A stretch of DNA of 64,000 nucleotides, from assembly GCF_900187375.1 (NCBI RefSeq), contig NZ_FYEW01000001.1:558001-622000 (forward strand). The letters run 5' to 3'. Source of the stretch: Hymenobacter gelipurpurascens (GTDB taxonomy: Bacteria; Bacteroidota; Bacteroidia; Cytophagales; Hymenobacteraceae). Below the pieces are notes generated by a model, which was given only the letters and a program-made list of their open reading frames with translations, did no database searches and had not been told where the DNA came from. The position numbers and the translations under genes were made by a program. This document shows positions 28,294 through 37,794 of this stretch, piece after piece (within the stretch, counting starts at the first letter, position 1; each line of letters begins with the position of its first letter).

Positions 28294-28893
28294 GGTACTC
28301 CCACCGATCCCATGCTCACTTCTCCCCCTCTTTCCGTGGCCGTTCCGAAAGCTGTTGAGTGTACTGCTCATTTCTGGAACCTGCACAACGTGTTCCTGCA
28401 AGCGCAACCCAACCCTCACGAGGTTGGTGCTCCGGTATCCCTTACTGAGGCACCCCTTGTCTGGCCATACTGCTCCGAAAGCATTGCCTTTCCAAATGAT
28501 AGGACACTCCTTATTACGGCAGAAGTGCTGACTTGTACTTCTCTGCTAGCAGCACTTGGCAATAGAGCCAGCCGTGGACAGCAAGAGCAAGGTGACCCTC
28601 ATTCCCGCTCGGCAAAATCGTACGGCGGGGCACTGCAAGCAGCCGATGTACCTGCTGGCTCAGGCCAACTCACTCCCCGAACTATGCTAGGCCACTCCAC
28701 CTGGCCTAGTGAATACTTTAAGTTGCGCTTGGACCAGCAACCCACCGCCGTCCTGACGCCCTACTTAAGATACTTAGCGTCCTGAATTTTGCTTGTCTCT
28801 GAGGCTTGTATAAAGCCGTGGTCAACTGTCTAGGCCTGTTCTGGCTCCTTCCAGCTTGCTTTACCTGTTTTATTCCCACAATTCCCACACAGT

Positions 28894-31800
28894 ATGAACC
28901 AACCTCTCTACACCAACGCATTGCTGCGCCGGGCCGTTTGGCTGTCAGCAGCGGGTCTGCCATTGCTGGCATCTCCGGCCGCTGCAGAAGGCGCATCTAC
29001 GCTCGTCAGGCCGGCTCTTAGCCGGGCTACCCTGGCCGATGTACCTGTTTCCGGACGTATCGTTCAGTCAAATGGTGATCCGCTTCCCGGCGTAACCGTT
29101 ATCGTGAAGGGTACCACCATAGGCACCACCACCGACGCCGACGGCCGCTTTTCCCTCAACGCTCCCGAGGGCTCTACGCTGGTTATCAGCTACGTAGGCT
29201 TCTCCCGCAAAGAGGTTGCCGTGTCAGGTGCTACCAGCAACGTCAGCGTAACTCTGGTGGAGGACTCGCGCGCCTTGAGCGAAGTAGTAGTAGTAGGATA
29301 TGGCACGCAGGAACGCGGCAGCGTAACGGGCGCTATTTCCTCCGTAGGAGCCGCTGACATTGTGCGCCAGCCGGTGCCGGATGTTACGCAAGCCATTCAG
29401 GGCAAAGTATCGGGTGTAACCATTACCTCCAACGGGGGAGCTCCAGGCGGTGCGGCAGGTACTTCGGTCCGCGTTCGGGGTATTACTTCGGCCGGCAACA
29501 ACAACCCGCTGTATGTGGTCGATGGATTTCCGCTGCCCGATGGTGGCGACAACCAGCTGAACGCCATCAGCCCGAATGACATTGAAACGATTGACATCCT
29601 GAAGGACGCCTCTGCTACAGCTATTTATGGCGTGCGCGCTGCCAACGGGGTAGTTATTATCACCACCAAGCGGGGCAAAGCCGGCAAGTCTACCTTCAAT
29701 CTGGATGCTTACCGCGGTATCCAGACCGTAGCCCGCAAGCTTGATCTGCTCAACGCCGAGGAGTACGCTACAATCAACAACGAGTCGTTGCTGGCGGCCG
29801 GCAAGCCGATTGCACTGGATAAGCTGCGCAACCCCTCAGCCCTAGGCGAAGGCACCGACTGGCAGGATCTGCTGTTCCGCAAAGCCAAAATTCAGAACTA
29901 CTCGCTTTCCGCTACGGGTGGCAGCGATAAGTCCCGCTTTGCCGTATCGGCTGGTTATTTCCAGCAGGATGGTATTGTGTTGGGCTCCAACTTCGAGCGC
30001 TTTACATTGCGCGCCAACGGCGACGTGCAAGTGGGTAAAATGCTGAAGCTGGGCAACAGCATCTCCCTGACCCACCTCAACGACCGGCAGGTAACCAGCA
30101 ACAACGGCGAGTACGGTGCTGTGCAGCAGCTGCTGCGCATTCCGCCCACAGTGCAGCCCTACCGCCCCGATGGCTACTGGTACCAGCCTAACAGCGCTTC
30201 CGACAACTTCACGGAAGAAAACCCCCTGGCAACTTCGCAGCGAACAAACCAGAAGTTCACGCGTAACAGGGCCATCACTACGTTCTTCGCTGAGCTGGAG
30301 CCGGTGAAAGGCCTGCGCTTCCGTTCAAACGTAGGAGCTGACCTGATATTCGACAACTTCAACAGCTTCGCACCCAAAGGTCCCGAGCTGGCTGGCTACA
30401 CCCAGCGCTATATCACGGCGGGTGCCTCGGCTACTTCCAGCTACGCGCCCACCTACCTGATTGAGAACACAGCCACCTACGACCACCTGTTTGATGGCAA
30501 GCACCAGGTGACACTGCTCGTAGGCCAGTCGGCTCAGGAATTCAACTTCAGCAACGTAGAGGCCTACCGCTCGCTGTACCTGCGCAACGACCTGCAAACG
30601 ATTGGATCAGGCCCGATTAACTCCCAGCTCAACAACAACGGCCGTATTGATCCGCCCCGGCGTCTGGCCAGCTTGTTCAGCCGTCTGAACTACGAATATG
30701 CCGGTAAATACATTTTCCAGGCCGTAGTGCGGCGAGATGGCTCCTCGCGCTTCGATACAGGAAAGAAATTTGGTTTCTTCCCCGGTGCCTCGGTGGGCTG
30801 GCGTATTTCGGAAGAGGACTTCATGAAAGACAACAGTGTTGTCAGCAACCTGAAGCTGCGGGCAGGCTATGGCCGCGTAGGTAATGAGCTGAACGCCAGA
30901 AGATTCGCATATCTCTATACGATTAACTTCGGTGCTACTTACCCACTGGGTCCAGATGGCGCTATCAACACGGGTGGTGCCCCCATTCGTTTGCTGAACC
31001 CTGATTTGCGCTGGGAATACAACGACCAGGCTAACCTAGGTCTGGATATGGGCTTCATGGAGAACCGCTTCGAAGCCAGCATTGACCTGTATAGCCGGAA
31101 TTCGCCTAACCTGATTGCAGATGTGCCCCCATCCCTCGTGTCGGGTACGTACGAGCCTGTGCCACGCAACGCAGCTTCGGCGTATAACCGCGGTATCGAC
31201 GTAGCCCTGACCTCGCACAACTTCATGGGCGCGGGCCAGGATTTGAACTGGACGACTACGTTCAATGTATCGGCCTTCAAAACCCGTCTGGAGTCATTGG
31301 GAGCCGGCGTTCCGTATAACGGCCTGGGTTCTCTGAGCGGTACTATTGTTCGCTACGATATCAACCAGGCCTTTGGCTCCTTCTATGGCTACGAGGCAGA
31401 TGGCTTGTTCCAGACTCCCGAAGAAGTAAAGAATGCGCCTACGCAGCAGCCTGGTACGGCTCCCGGCGACATTCGCTTCAAGGACATTAACGGAGATGGT
31501 GTAATCACCGACCTCGACCGGAAGTTCATCGGCAACCCCAACCCGAACTTCTCATTTGGCCTGACCAACACGCTGAATTTCAAGAATTTCGATCTGAGCT
31601 TCTTTATTCAGGGCGTACAGGGAAATGATGTGTACAACCTCAACCGCTACATCACGGAAAGTGCGCTGTACAGCACCACCAATGGTACCACGCGCATCCT
31701 GAACCGCTGGACCGGACCGGGTACCAGCAATGATATTCCGCGTGCTATCAACGGCGACCCCAACAACAACCTGCGGGTATCTACGCACTACATCGAGGAT

Positions 31801-32025
31801 GGCTCTTATGTGCGCCTCAAAAACTTGACGTTCGGCTACACGCTCCCCAAAACCGTGATGAGCCGCATTTCAGCTACCCAGATTCGCGTGTACTTCACGG
31901 CCCAGAACCTGGCCACGCTGACCAAATACACCGGCTACGACCCCGAGGTAAGTGCCAGCGGCGTTGATTTGGGTATTTACCCACAAGCGCGCGTGTTCAT
32001 GGGCGGCCTGAACATTGGGTTCTAA
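28894..32025 (+). CDS. SusC/RagA TonB-linked outer membrane transporter (no STN domain)
   Basis: A 1043-residue receptor with a signal peptide ending near ASPAAAEG. It has a carboxypeptidase-regulatory-like domain (PVSGRIVQSNGDPLPGVTVI), the SusC signature VVVVGYGTQERGSVTGAI, a plug (YVVDGFPLPDGG, IDILKDASATAIYGVRAANG) and a barrel ending in MGGLNIGF. Unlike the first SusC it has no STN domain, so it cannot use the sigma/anti-sigma route. Control must be by another system, and the 7TM receptor upstream is the candidate. It is followed 27 bp later by its SusD. Confidence 0.95.
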   Translation: MNQPLYTNALLRRAVWLSAAGLPLLASPAAAEGASTLVRPALSRATLADVPVSGRIVQSNGDPLPGVTVIVKGTTIGTTTDADGRFSLNAPEGSTLVISYVGFSRKEVAVSGATSNVSVTLVEDSRALSEVVVVGYGTQERGSVTGAISSVGAADIVRQPVPDVTQAIQGKVSGVTITSNGGAPGGAAGTSVRVRGITSAGNNNPLYVVDGFPLPDGGDNQLNAISPNDIETIDILKDASATAIYGVRAANGVVIITTKRGKAGKSTFNLDAYRGIQTVARKLDLLNAEEYATINNESLLAAGKPIALDKLRNPSALGEGTDWQDLLFRKAKIQNYSLSATGGSDKSRFAVSAGYFQQDGIVLGSNFERFTLRANGDVQVGKMLKLGNSISLTHLNDRQVTSNNGEYGAVQQLLRIPPTVQPYRPDGYWYQPNSASDNFTEENPLATSQRTNQKFTRNRAITTFFAELEPVKGLRFRSNVGADLIFDNFNSFAPKGPELAGYTQRYITAGASATSSYAPTYLIENTATYDHLFDGKHQVTLLVGQSAQEFNFSNVEAYRSLYLRNDLQTIGSGPINSQLNNNGRIDPPRRLASLFSRLNYEYAGKYIFQAVVRRDGSSRFDTGKKFGFFPGASVGWRISEEDFMKDNSVVSNLKLRAGYGRVGNELNARRFAYLYTINFGATYPLGPDGAINTGGAPIRLLNPDLRWEYNDQANLGLDMGFMENRFEASIDLYSRNSPNLIADVPPSLVSGTYEPVPRNAASAYNRGIDVALTSHNFMGAGQDLNWTTTFNVSAFKTRLESLGAGVPYNGLGSLSGTIVRYDINQAFGSFYGYEADGLFQTPEEVKNAPTQQPGTAPGDIRFKDINGDGVITDLDRKFIGNPNPNFSFGLTNTLNFKNFDLSFFIQGVQGNDVYNLNRYITESALYSTTNGTTRILNRWTGPGTSNDIPRAINGDPNNNLRVSTHYIEDGSYVRLKNLTFGYTLPKTVMSRISATQIRVYFTAQNLATLTKYTGYDPEVSASGVDLGIYPQARVFMGGLNIGF

Positions 32026-32052
32026 TCCTTTCCAATTCCCACCGACTACATC

Positions 32053-33582
32053 ATGAAGATTTCAACATATGCTTGCGGCGCCTTCCTGCTCTCCTTGGGG
32101 TTGCTGGGTAGCTGCACCGAGAAGTTCCTGGAAGAAGCCCCTTCCGACCAGATAACGGACGCTAATTTTTACCAAACGCAGCAAGACGCTGTTCAGGCCG
32201 TAACGGCGGCCTACAGCGAGCTAACCAAGGAAGGCCAGTACAATGCGGCCATGTGGGCTTTTGATATCATGGCCGACAATTCCGTAACCGGCGGCGACGA
32301 CGGCAACGACGGCATTGAGTACAAGCAGCTCGAAGCATTCAGCATTCCCTCCACCAACACGGTGGTGAACCGCCTGTGGGGTGGTTCCTTCATCGGGATT
32401 CAGCGCGCTAACCTGGTGCTCCAGAAAGTGCCTAGCATTTCGGGCATGGACCCCGTAATTCAGAAGCGCTGCCTGGGAGAGGCTCAGTTCCTGCGGGCCA
32501 AATATTACTTTGATTTGGTGCGGGTATATGGCGATGTGCCGCTGTTCACGGCTCCTCCGGCCAGCCCCGAAGCGGTGAATATTCCGCGTACGCCGGCTGC
32601 CGAAGTATACAAGCAGATTGAGCAGGACCTGATTGACGCCATCGGCAACCTACCTACCTCGTACTCCGGTGCCGACCTGGGCCGGGCCACCAAGTGGGCC
32701 GCAACTGGCCTACTGGCCAAAGTGTATATCACGGAAGGTAAAAAGCCTGAAGCAGCTGCGCGGGCTCGGGAGGTGATCAACGGCTCAGGCAAAAGCCTGT
32801 GGGCCAACTACGCCGATAACTTCCAGGTGAAAAACGAGAACGGCAAGGAGTCGCTGTTTGAGGTGCAGTACATTAATGGCCGCAATGAGTACGACCGTAA
32901 CAACGTAGGCTCGGCCATGAACGAGTTCTTCGGGCCGCGTGGTGCCAACCAGACGCCCGGTAGCGGCTACGGCTTCAACGTGCCGGAGCCTGACTTCGTG
33001 AATGGCTACGAGGCTGGCGACACGCGCAAAGCAGCCACTATCTGGGTGCCAGGCGATGTGTTTCCGGATGGCGCGAAGCAATCGGCCAAAGCCACCGGCT
33101 CGCCGTTTGGCTACAACGTAAAGAAGTGGTTTGTAGGCAAAGTGGGCACCAACATCTGGGATTCGCCCCTCAACGTGCCTGTACTACGCCTGGCTGAGAT
33201 GTACCTGATTGTTGCGGAGGCCGTAGGGCCAACCACGGAGGGCCTGGAGGCTATCAATAAAGTTCGCCGTCGGGCCTTTGGCCTCGATATCAACACGCCT
33301 TCTGCGGCCCACGACCTTACGGCGGGCACTACGGATTGGACGGGTGCCGTACTGCGGGAGCGGAAGTACGAGCTGGCCTTTGAGTTTGACCGCTGGTTTG
33401 ACTTGAAGCGCTACAACGGTACGCCCTATGGCCTCATTCCGGTAATGACGGCGCAGGCCAACTATCTGCGGACGCTGGGCATTACGCAGCGCGGGATACC
33501 CACGGAGAAAAACCTGGTGCTGCCCATTCCGCAAACGGAGCTGGACGCCAACCCTGGCCTGAAGCAAAACCCTGGCTACTAG
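32053..33582 (+). CDS. SusD/RagB family glycan-binding lipoprotein
   Basis: A 509-residue lipoprotein with lipobox LLGSC near residue 20, then TEKFLEEAPSDQITDANFY. The C-terminal SusD motifs are present (RERKYELAFEFDRWFDLKR, VLPIPQTELDANPGLKQNPGY). It partners the SusC upstream for capture of oligosaccharides at the surface. Its stop codon is the TAG inside a CTAGGCCA motif. Confidence 0.95.
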   Translation: MKISTYACGAFLLSLGLLGSCTEKFLEEAPSDQITDANFYQTQQDAVQAVTAAYSELTKEGQYNAAMWAFDIMADNSVTGGDDGNDGIEYKQLEAFSIPSTNTVVNRLWGGSFIGIQRANLVLQKVPSISGMDPVIQKRCLGEAQFLRAKYYFDLVRVYGDVPLFTAPPASPEAVNIPRTPAAEVYKQIEQDLIDAIGNLPTSYSGADLGRATKWAATGLLAKVYITEGKKPEAAARAREVINGSGKSLWANYADNFQVKNENGKESLFEVQYINGRNEYDRNNVGSAMNEFFGPRGANQTPGSGYGFNVPEPDFVNGYEAGDTRKAATIWVPGDVFPDGAKQSAKATGSPFGYNVKKWFVGKVGTNIWDSPLNVPVLRLAEMYLIVAEAVGPTTEGLEAINKVRRRAFGLDINTPSAAHDLTAGTTDWTGAVLRERKYELAFEFDRWFDLKRYNGTPYGLIPVMTAQANYLRTLGITQRGIPTEKNLVLPIPQTELDANPGLKQNPGY

Positions 33583-33614
33583 GCCACTTCCCACCACTTT
33601 CGCCCTCAATAATC

Positions 33615-34430
33615 ATGATGCATATTTGGAATAAAACCGCGCTGGTGTTACTGGCCAGTTCACTAGTTTTTACGGCCTGCGATAAGGACGACGACGGTAA
33701 GCTGGAAGGGCCCAAGCCTACCGTCAGCTTCGTTGCCTCGGCGCCCAAAGTAGTCGGCCTCACCTCGGAGGTTACTTTCACCAGCACCAGCACCGATGCT
33801 TTCCTCTACCAGTGGGACTTCGGTGATGGTACTATCGGCTCCGGCCAAACCGTTACGCACGTCTATACCAAAGGAGGTACATTCAAGGTGCAGGTGGTGG
33901 CCGCCGGCCGGGGTGGCTCCAGCACTTCCGAAACCAAGGAAGTAACTATTGTGTCGCCGCTGAGTACGGTGAACAAGCTGCTGACGGGCGGCTCTTCTAA
34001 AACCTGGATGCTGGATAATACTGTGGATGCGCCTATTGTTGTAGGTATTGAGGCCGAGCCAACCAAGTATTTTGGCGGCGTAAAAGCTGGCGAACTACCT
34101 AAATGCCAGTCGGATGATGAGTACACTTTCTCCGCGTCCAACGTATTCACCTACGATTCTAAGGGCGAGACCTTCTATGCCAACCAGAAAGACTACTCCT
34201 GTCAGCCGGGCCTATCAGATACCTCGCCACTGGTATTTGGCGCGGCCGTGGGCAATGGCCTAGGCCAGTTCAGCCTCACGAAAGCCGGCACCTTCATTGG
34301 GGCCACTGATGCTTCGCTCACGGAACGGGTGTACCGCATTCTGTCGATAGACGAGAAGAAGATGACCCTCCGTGCCGGCAGCGGCGCCTCGGGCGGGACG
34401 GTCTTTACACTCAAACTGGTGGCCAAGTAA
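33615..34430 (+). CDS. PKD-domain lipoprotein, probable surface glycan-binding protein
   Basis: A 271-residue lipoprotein (lipobox VFTAC). Residues ~35-120 form a PKD domain with the hallmark YQWDFGDGT and THVYTKGGTFKVQVV. The rest (~125-270) is a beta-rich domain with GSSKTWMLDN and a paired-cysteine segment, as in lipoproteins encoded after SusD in beta-glucan loci. By position it corresponds to SusE/SusF-type surface glycan-binding proteins, which hold polysaccharide near the transporter. It has no catalytic motif. It lies 32 bp after susD and 56 bp before the GH16 gene, in one operon. Confidence 0.82.
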   Translation: MMHIWNKTALVLLASSLVFTACDKDDDGKLEGPKPTVSFVASAPKVVGLTSEVTFTSTSTDAFLYQWDFGDGTIGSGQTVTHVYTKGGTFKVQVVAAGRGGSSTSETKEVTIVSPLSTVNKLLTGGSSKTWMLDNTVDAPIVVGIEAEPTKYFGGVKAGELPKCQSDDEYTFSASNVFTYDSKGETFYANQKDYSCQPGLSDTSPLVFGAAVGNGLGQFSLTKAGTFIGATDASLTERVYRILSIDEKKMTLRAGSGASGGTVFTLKLVAK

Positions 34431-34486
34431 GTGAAAATCAGCCTCCAGTATGGTGGTTTCGGTCTGTCTAGGCCAGTCAAAATAGT

Positions 34487-35365
34487 ATGATACATTTTTC
34501 TTCGAGTTTCTTCCGGAGTCAGTGGACCGGGGCCAGCGCATTGCTGGCCCTGAGCCTACTGGCCTGCACCGAAACTAAAACCAAGGACATTCCCGCTCCT
34601 ACGCCCGTAGTTCCGGAAGTAAATGAGGAAGCAAAAGAGCTGAATCAGTACACGGAGCTGAAATGGAACGATGAGTTCGATAGCGGCACGCTGGACGAGA
34701 GCAAGTGGGTGCGGGAGCAGGGCGGCGGTGGCTGGGGCAACAACGAGCTGCAGAACTACACCAACTCCCCCGAAAATGCCTTCCTGACGAGCGCGGGCAA
34801 CCTCGTAATTGAGGCCAAGCGCCAGCAGTCAGGCAATAACGCCTACACCTCGGCCCGCCTCATCACCAAAGGCAAGCAATCCTTTAAGTTTGGCCGCATT
34901 GATGTGCGAGCTAAGTTGCCCAAGGGCAAAGGCATATGGCCAGCCATCTGGATGTTGGGCGCCGATATCGACCAGAATAATTGGCCGAAATGCGGTGAAA
35001 TCGACATCATGGAGCTGCGCGGAAGCCGCCCCAAGGAACTGCTCTCCACCATGCACTATGCCAATAGCTCGGGTGCGCGCGAGCTGAAGGGCACCACCCA
35101 GGTACTGGATGCCGACTTGTCAGCGGACTATCATATCTACACCGTGGTGCGGAGTAAGAACATGACTCGCTTTTATCTAGATGGTAGCGCTACGCCGTAC
35201 TATTCCTTCACGGGCACCGACGCGAGTCCTTACCCATTCAACAACCCGTTTTTCCTCATTCTGAATGTGGCAGTGGGAGGTGATTTCGACGGCAACCCCG
35301 ACGCCTCCACCACCTTTCCGCAGCAGATGCAGGTAGATTACGTGCGTTACTATCAGTACAAGTAA
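34487..35365 (+). CDS. GH16 beta-glucanase lipoprotein (laminarinase/lichenase type)
   Basis: A 292-residue lipoprotein (lipobox LLAC near residue 27). The catalytic motif GEIDIMEL gives nucleophile Glu171, assisting Asp173 and acid/base Glu176, with the methionine insertion typical of beta-1,3(4)-glucanases. The preceding KLPKGKGIWPAIWMLG and the HIYTVVRSKN segments are standard for the laminarinase subgroup. It is likely to be exposed at the cell surface and to cut beta-1,3- or mixed-linkage glucan into pieces that SusCD imports. It is the last gene of the susCD operon and gives the best evidence for the substrate of the second locus. Confidence 0.93.
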   Translation: MIHFSSSFFRSQWTGASALLALSLLACTETKTKDIPAPTPVVPEVNEEAKELNQYTELKWNDEFDSGTLDESKWVREQGGGGWGNNELQNYTNSPENAFLTSAGNLVIEAKRQQSGNNAYTSARLITKGKQSFKFGRIDVRAKLPKGKGIWPAIWMLGADIDQNNWPKCGEIDIMELRGSRPKELLSTMHYANSSGARELKGTTQVLDADLSADYHIYTVVRSKNMTRFYLDGSATPYYSFTGTDASPYPFNNPFFLILNVAVGGDFDGNPDASTTFPQQMQVDYVRYYQYK

Positions 35366-35410
35366 ACCCGGTGCTCGGCCGGCAATTCCGAGTGGGAAAT
35401 AGTGCGTACC

Positions 35411-35477
35411 CAGAAAGCTTTTGGGGATTAGCTTTCTGGTCTGGGTGGGCCGGGCTCAGCTAACCAGTTGAGCCCGG
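35411..35477 (+). terminator. Tandem hairpins after the GH16 gene
   Basis: CAGAAAGCT...AGCTTTCTG (35411-35438) is followed by CCGGGCTCA...TGAGCCCGG (35450-35477). They lie 46 bp after the GH16 stop codon. Neither has a long U-tract, so terminator function is probable but unproven. Confidence 0.5.
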
Positions 35478-35591
35478 TTATCCTGCTCCAGTCAAAGCCC
35501 CGCTTGTACCTGGCCTAGGCCACTTTAAAATGAGTTTCTTCTTACCGTCTTGTTCCGCGGAAGGCTGCTAGAACCTTTCACAGAACTACTT

Positions 35592-35630
35592 AAGACCGAT
35601 TCGCCTGTTAGGGGGGCGGGTCGGTCTTTG
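35592..35630 (+). terminator. Hairpin AAGACCGATTCGCC/GGCGGGTCGGTCTT with T-tract
   Basis: A 14-bp stem with two wobble pairs and a loop containing TGTTAGGG, followed by TTTG. It resembles a second-line terminator for the GH16 operon. Confidence 0.5.
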
Positions 35631-35707
35631 TAGTTTTAGGAAGTGACACCGGTGCCTTGCTGATGCTACTGGCCTAGGCTGTGTGGACAGTAAGACTTTT
35701 GGGTAGT

Positions 35708-35834
35708 AAAAGACCGTCATGCTTCATCTGACGTCCGCTTACCGAAGCATCTCTACCGCTTCTCTAGATCGGTAATTAGTAAGAGGTAAAGATGCTTCGG
35801 CAAGCAGACGTCAGATGAAGCATGACGGTCTTTT
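35708..35834. repeat. Intergenic inverted repeat, family C (AAAAGACCGTCATGCTTCAT...)
   Basis: Two arms of about 54 bases (outer AAAAGACCGTCATGCTTCAT and ATGAAGCATGACGGTCTTTT) pair with only about four mismatches around a ~20-base centre. The whole is 127 bp. It has no coding potential and resembles a palindromic mobile element. It lies between two convergent transcription units and could also terminate both. Confidence 0.7.
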
Positions 35835-35907
35835 CACTTACTGTTCACTGAGCTTAGGCCCAGAAGTGTTTCGAGAATATTGAGGTCTAAGATGTGAGAT
35901 AGAAAAA

Positions 35908-35942
35908 GCGAGGCCGGAACCATTTACTGGTCCCGGCCTCGC
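35908..35942 (-). terminator. Terminator after the MFS gene
   Basis: The stem GCGAGGCCGGGACCAG pairs across a TAAA loop with one bulge, and on the minus strand it is followed by TTTTTCT. It lies 27 bp after the transporter stop codon. Confidence 0.88.
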
Positions 35943-35969
35943 CCGTTGTAATATATCCTGTCTAAGCCT

Positions 35970-37238
35970 CTAGGCCTGCTGAGGGCGGTGCCCGCGGAGG
36001 CCATACCAGAGGATGTAGGCGTAGCACAGCAGCGGTAGCACAAAGGCCCAGCGCAGGGAGCTAGCGTCGGCCACGAGCCCGAAAAGCATGGGTACCAGGG
36101 CCCCGCCCACAATGCCCACGTTGAGTAGGCCCGAAGCCTCCTCGGTGTGGCGTCCCAGCCCGGCCACGGCCAGCGTGAAGATGGTAGCGAACATGATCGA
36201 GTTCATTAGGCCCACGGCCAGCAAACTCCACATGGCCACCTCGCCGGTGGTGCTGATGGAAATGAGCACCAGGACCACGGCCCCGATGGCATTGAAGGCC
36301 AGCAGGCGGCCGGGGTTGAACTTGTTAAGCAAGTAGGCGCCCAGGAAGCGACCCACCATGGCCCCACCCCAGTAGTAGGCCACCTTATCGCCGGCGACCT
36401 TTGGGGCCAGGCCCATGATGTCGGCCTGGCCTAGATAGGATACGATGTGGGAGCCAATGGCTACCTCGCCGCCCACGTAGGCGAAAATGCCCAGCACCCC
36501 ATACACCAAATGCCGGTAATGGTAGGCCCGGCGGCCGGGATCTTCTGCCGTGGGGGCGTGAGCAATAACGGGCAGCTTGAGCACGGCCAACAGCCCGCTG
36601 ATAACAACCAGCACGGCCCCGATGCCGAGGTAGGGCAGCTGCACGGCTCGCACGTCAATGGCGGCGCTGGCGGCGGCCGAATCCAGCGTGGGCAGGTTCT
36701 TCAGAATCAGGGCTGAGCCCAGCAGCGGGGCCACGGTAGTGCCCAAGGAGTTGAAGGCCTGCGTGAGTGTGAGGCGGGCCGGGGCAGAGCGGGCCGGCCC
36801 CAGGATGGACACGTAGGGGTTACCAGCCACCTGCAGCAAGACTACGCCCGTGGCCAGCACGAACAGGGCGCCCAGAAACAAGGGATAGGAACGGCTGTCG
36901 GCGGCGGGGTAGAACAGAAACGCACCCAGCGCGGCCACCAGAAAGCCCGTGAGCATGCCGCCCTTGTAGCCAATGCGTTGCACCAGTTTGCCGGCCGGAA
37001 TGCCCATCACGAAATAGGCCCCGAAGAAGCAGAGGTTGATGAAGTTGGCTTGGGTGTAGCTGAGGCGGAAGATGGCCTTCAGGTACGGAATCAGGATGTC
37101 GTTCAGACAGGTGATGAAGCCCATCATGAAAAACAAAACCGTAAGCGAGGCCAGGGCCGGGGTGTAGTTGGGCGAGGGGCCGTCGGTGGAGGCGGTCTGC
37201 GGGCCGGGAATTGGGGAGGCAGTAATAGGAGCGGCCAT
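35970..37238 (-). CDS. Sugar MFS transporter, glucose/galactose (FucP/GluP) type
   Basis: A 422-residue inner-membrane permease with 12 predicted helices, from the ATG at 37238 (MAAPITASP); the upstream in-frame codons are ignored. The FucP-family opening FFMMGFITCLNDILIPYLK is present, as are LLQVAGNPYVSILGP and the central NLxxxFNSLGTTVAP segment, here LTQAFNSLGTTVAPLLGS. Members use a proton or sodium gradient to import glucose, galactose, fucose or N-acetylglucosamine. Its place next to the GH16/SusCD operon, in opposite direction, suggests uptake of glucose released from beta-glucan. The stop codon is the TAG of an AGGCCTAG motif. Confidence 0.9.
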   Translation of the reverse strand: MAAPITASPIPGPQTASTDGPSPNYTPALASLTVLFFMMGFITCLNDILIPYLKAIFRLSYTQANFINLCFFGAYFVMGIPAGKLVQRIGYKGGMLTGFLVAALGAFLFYPAADSRSYPLFLGALFVLATGVVLLQVAGNPYVSILGPARSAPARLTLTQAFNSLGTTVAPLLGSALILKNLPTLDSAAASAAIDVRAVQLPYLGIGAVLVVISGLLAVLKLPVIAHAPTAEDPGRRAYHYRHLVYGVLGIFAYVGGEVAIGSHIVSYLGQADIMGLAPKVAGDKVAYYWGGAMVGRFLGAYLLNKFNPGRLLAFNAIGAVVLVLISISTTGEVAMWSLLAVGLMNSIMFATIFTLAVAGLGRHTEEASGLLNVGIVGGALVPMLFGLVADASSLRWAFVLPLLCYAYILWYGLRGHRPQQA

Positions 37239-37688
37239 AAGGCTAGGAAAAGGGGAAAGGGGGAAATGGGAAATTTCAAGCCACATTGGCCTATACCAGA
37301 AGGCAAATTAGCCGATTCTTGGGTTATCGTGGCACTAACAGGCTTCGGTAGAGACACGCCTGCTTCAATACGTAAAGCCGGCTTAGCACCACAATAGCTG
37401 ATCAGGAAACCAAAAGGCAGCCTCAAGTAGGGGGCTGGATGCTAGTACTACCAAATATATCAGTTGAATAAAGCAGAATACAAGTGCCTTACACGGGCGC
37501 ACGACACTGTTTTAGTGAGGCTATACGCTTACCACACACCGCCACCCTTGCGTAGCTGTGGTTTTCAGTCCGCCTGGTAAGCGCCGACTACGCCCATCGC
37601 AATCAGTTAACAAACAATGAAAAATACGTGCGCTTTTGCGTTACCAGATAGCAGGCAGTGGCCTCAACGGCGCAGTAGCCCTAAAAGG
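37239..37688. other. Gap upstream of the MFS gene
   Basis: About 450 bases without gene-like frames on either strand. It must hold the leftward promoter of the transporter. I cannot pick out a convincing -33/-7 pair, and no repeat was recognised. Confidence 0.4.
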
Positions 37689-37719
37689 CAACTGCCCGGC
37701 AATGGTTGCCGGGCAGTTG
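37689..37719 (-). terminator. Terminator after the phosphatase-like gene
   Basis: A perfect 14-bp stem (CAACTGCCCGGCAA with TTGCCGGGCAGTTG) with a 3-nt loop; on the minus strand it is followed by CCTTTTAG. Confidence 0.8.
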
Positions 37720-37794
37720 AGGTGAATTATCTCTGACTGGATTTGAGGTAGTAGCACGCCTAAATAATGCAGTTTATGAGCCGGTTCGAGTGGC

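Larger units (their letters stand above)
28056..28893. other. Long gap before the second susC: terminator, promoter region and leader
   Basis: About 840 bases. It holds the receptor terminator (28079-28107), an AT-rich stretch, the promoter block at 28222-28293 and about 600 nt of apparent leader. The leader contains CTAGGCCA...TGGCCTAG as a hairpin at 28687-28709. A 164-codon open frame (28291-28785) begins inside the -7 box and has no recognisable domain, so I treat it as chance. Confidence 0.5.
35366..35969. other. Gap between GH16 and MFS genes, rich in hairpins
   Basis: No gene. In order it contains hairpins at 35411-35438 and 35450-35477, a TGGCCTAGGCCA copy at 35511-35522, a hairpin at 35592-35629 followed by TTTG, the large inverted repeat C (35708-35834), and the MFS terminator (35908-35942). 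Confidence 0.6.

Noticed and set aside
28291..28785. A 164-codon open frame in the gap before the second susC.
   Set aside because: It begins inside the promoter -7 box, has no domain, signal or natural composition, and overlaps other frames of similar length. GC-rich DNA gives such frames by chance.
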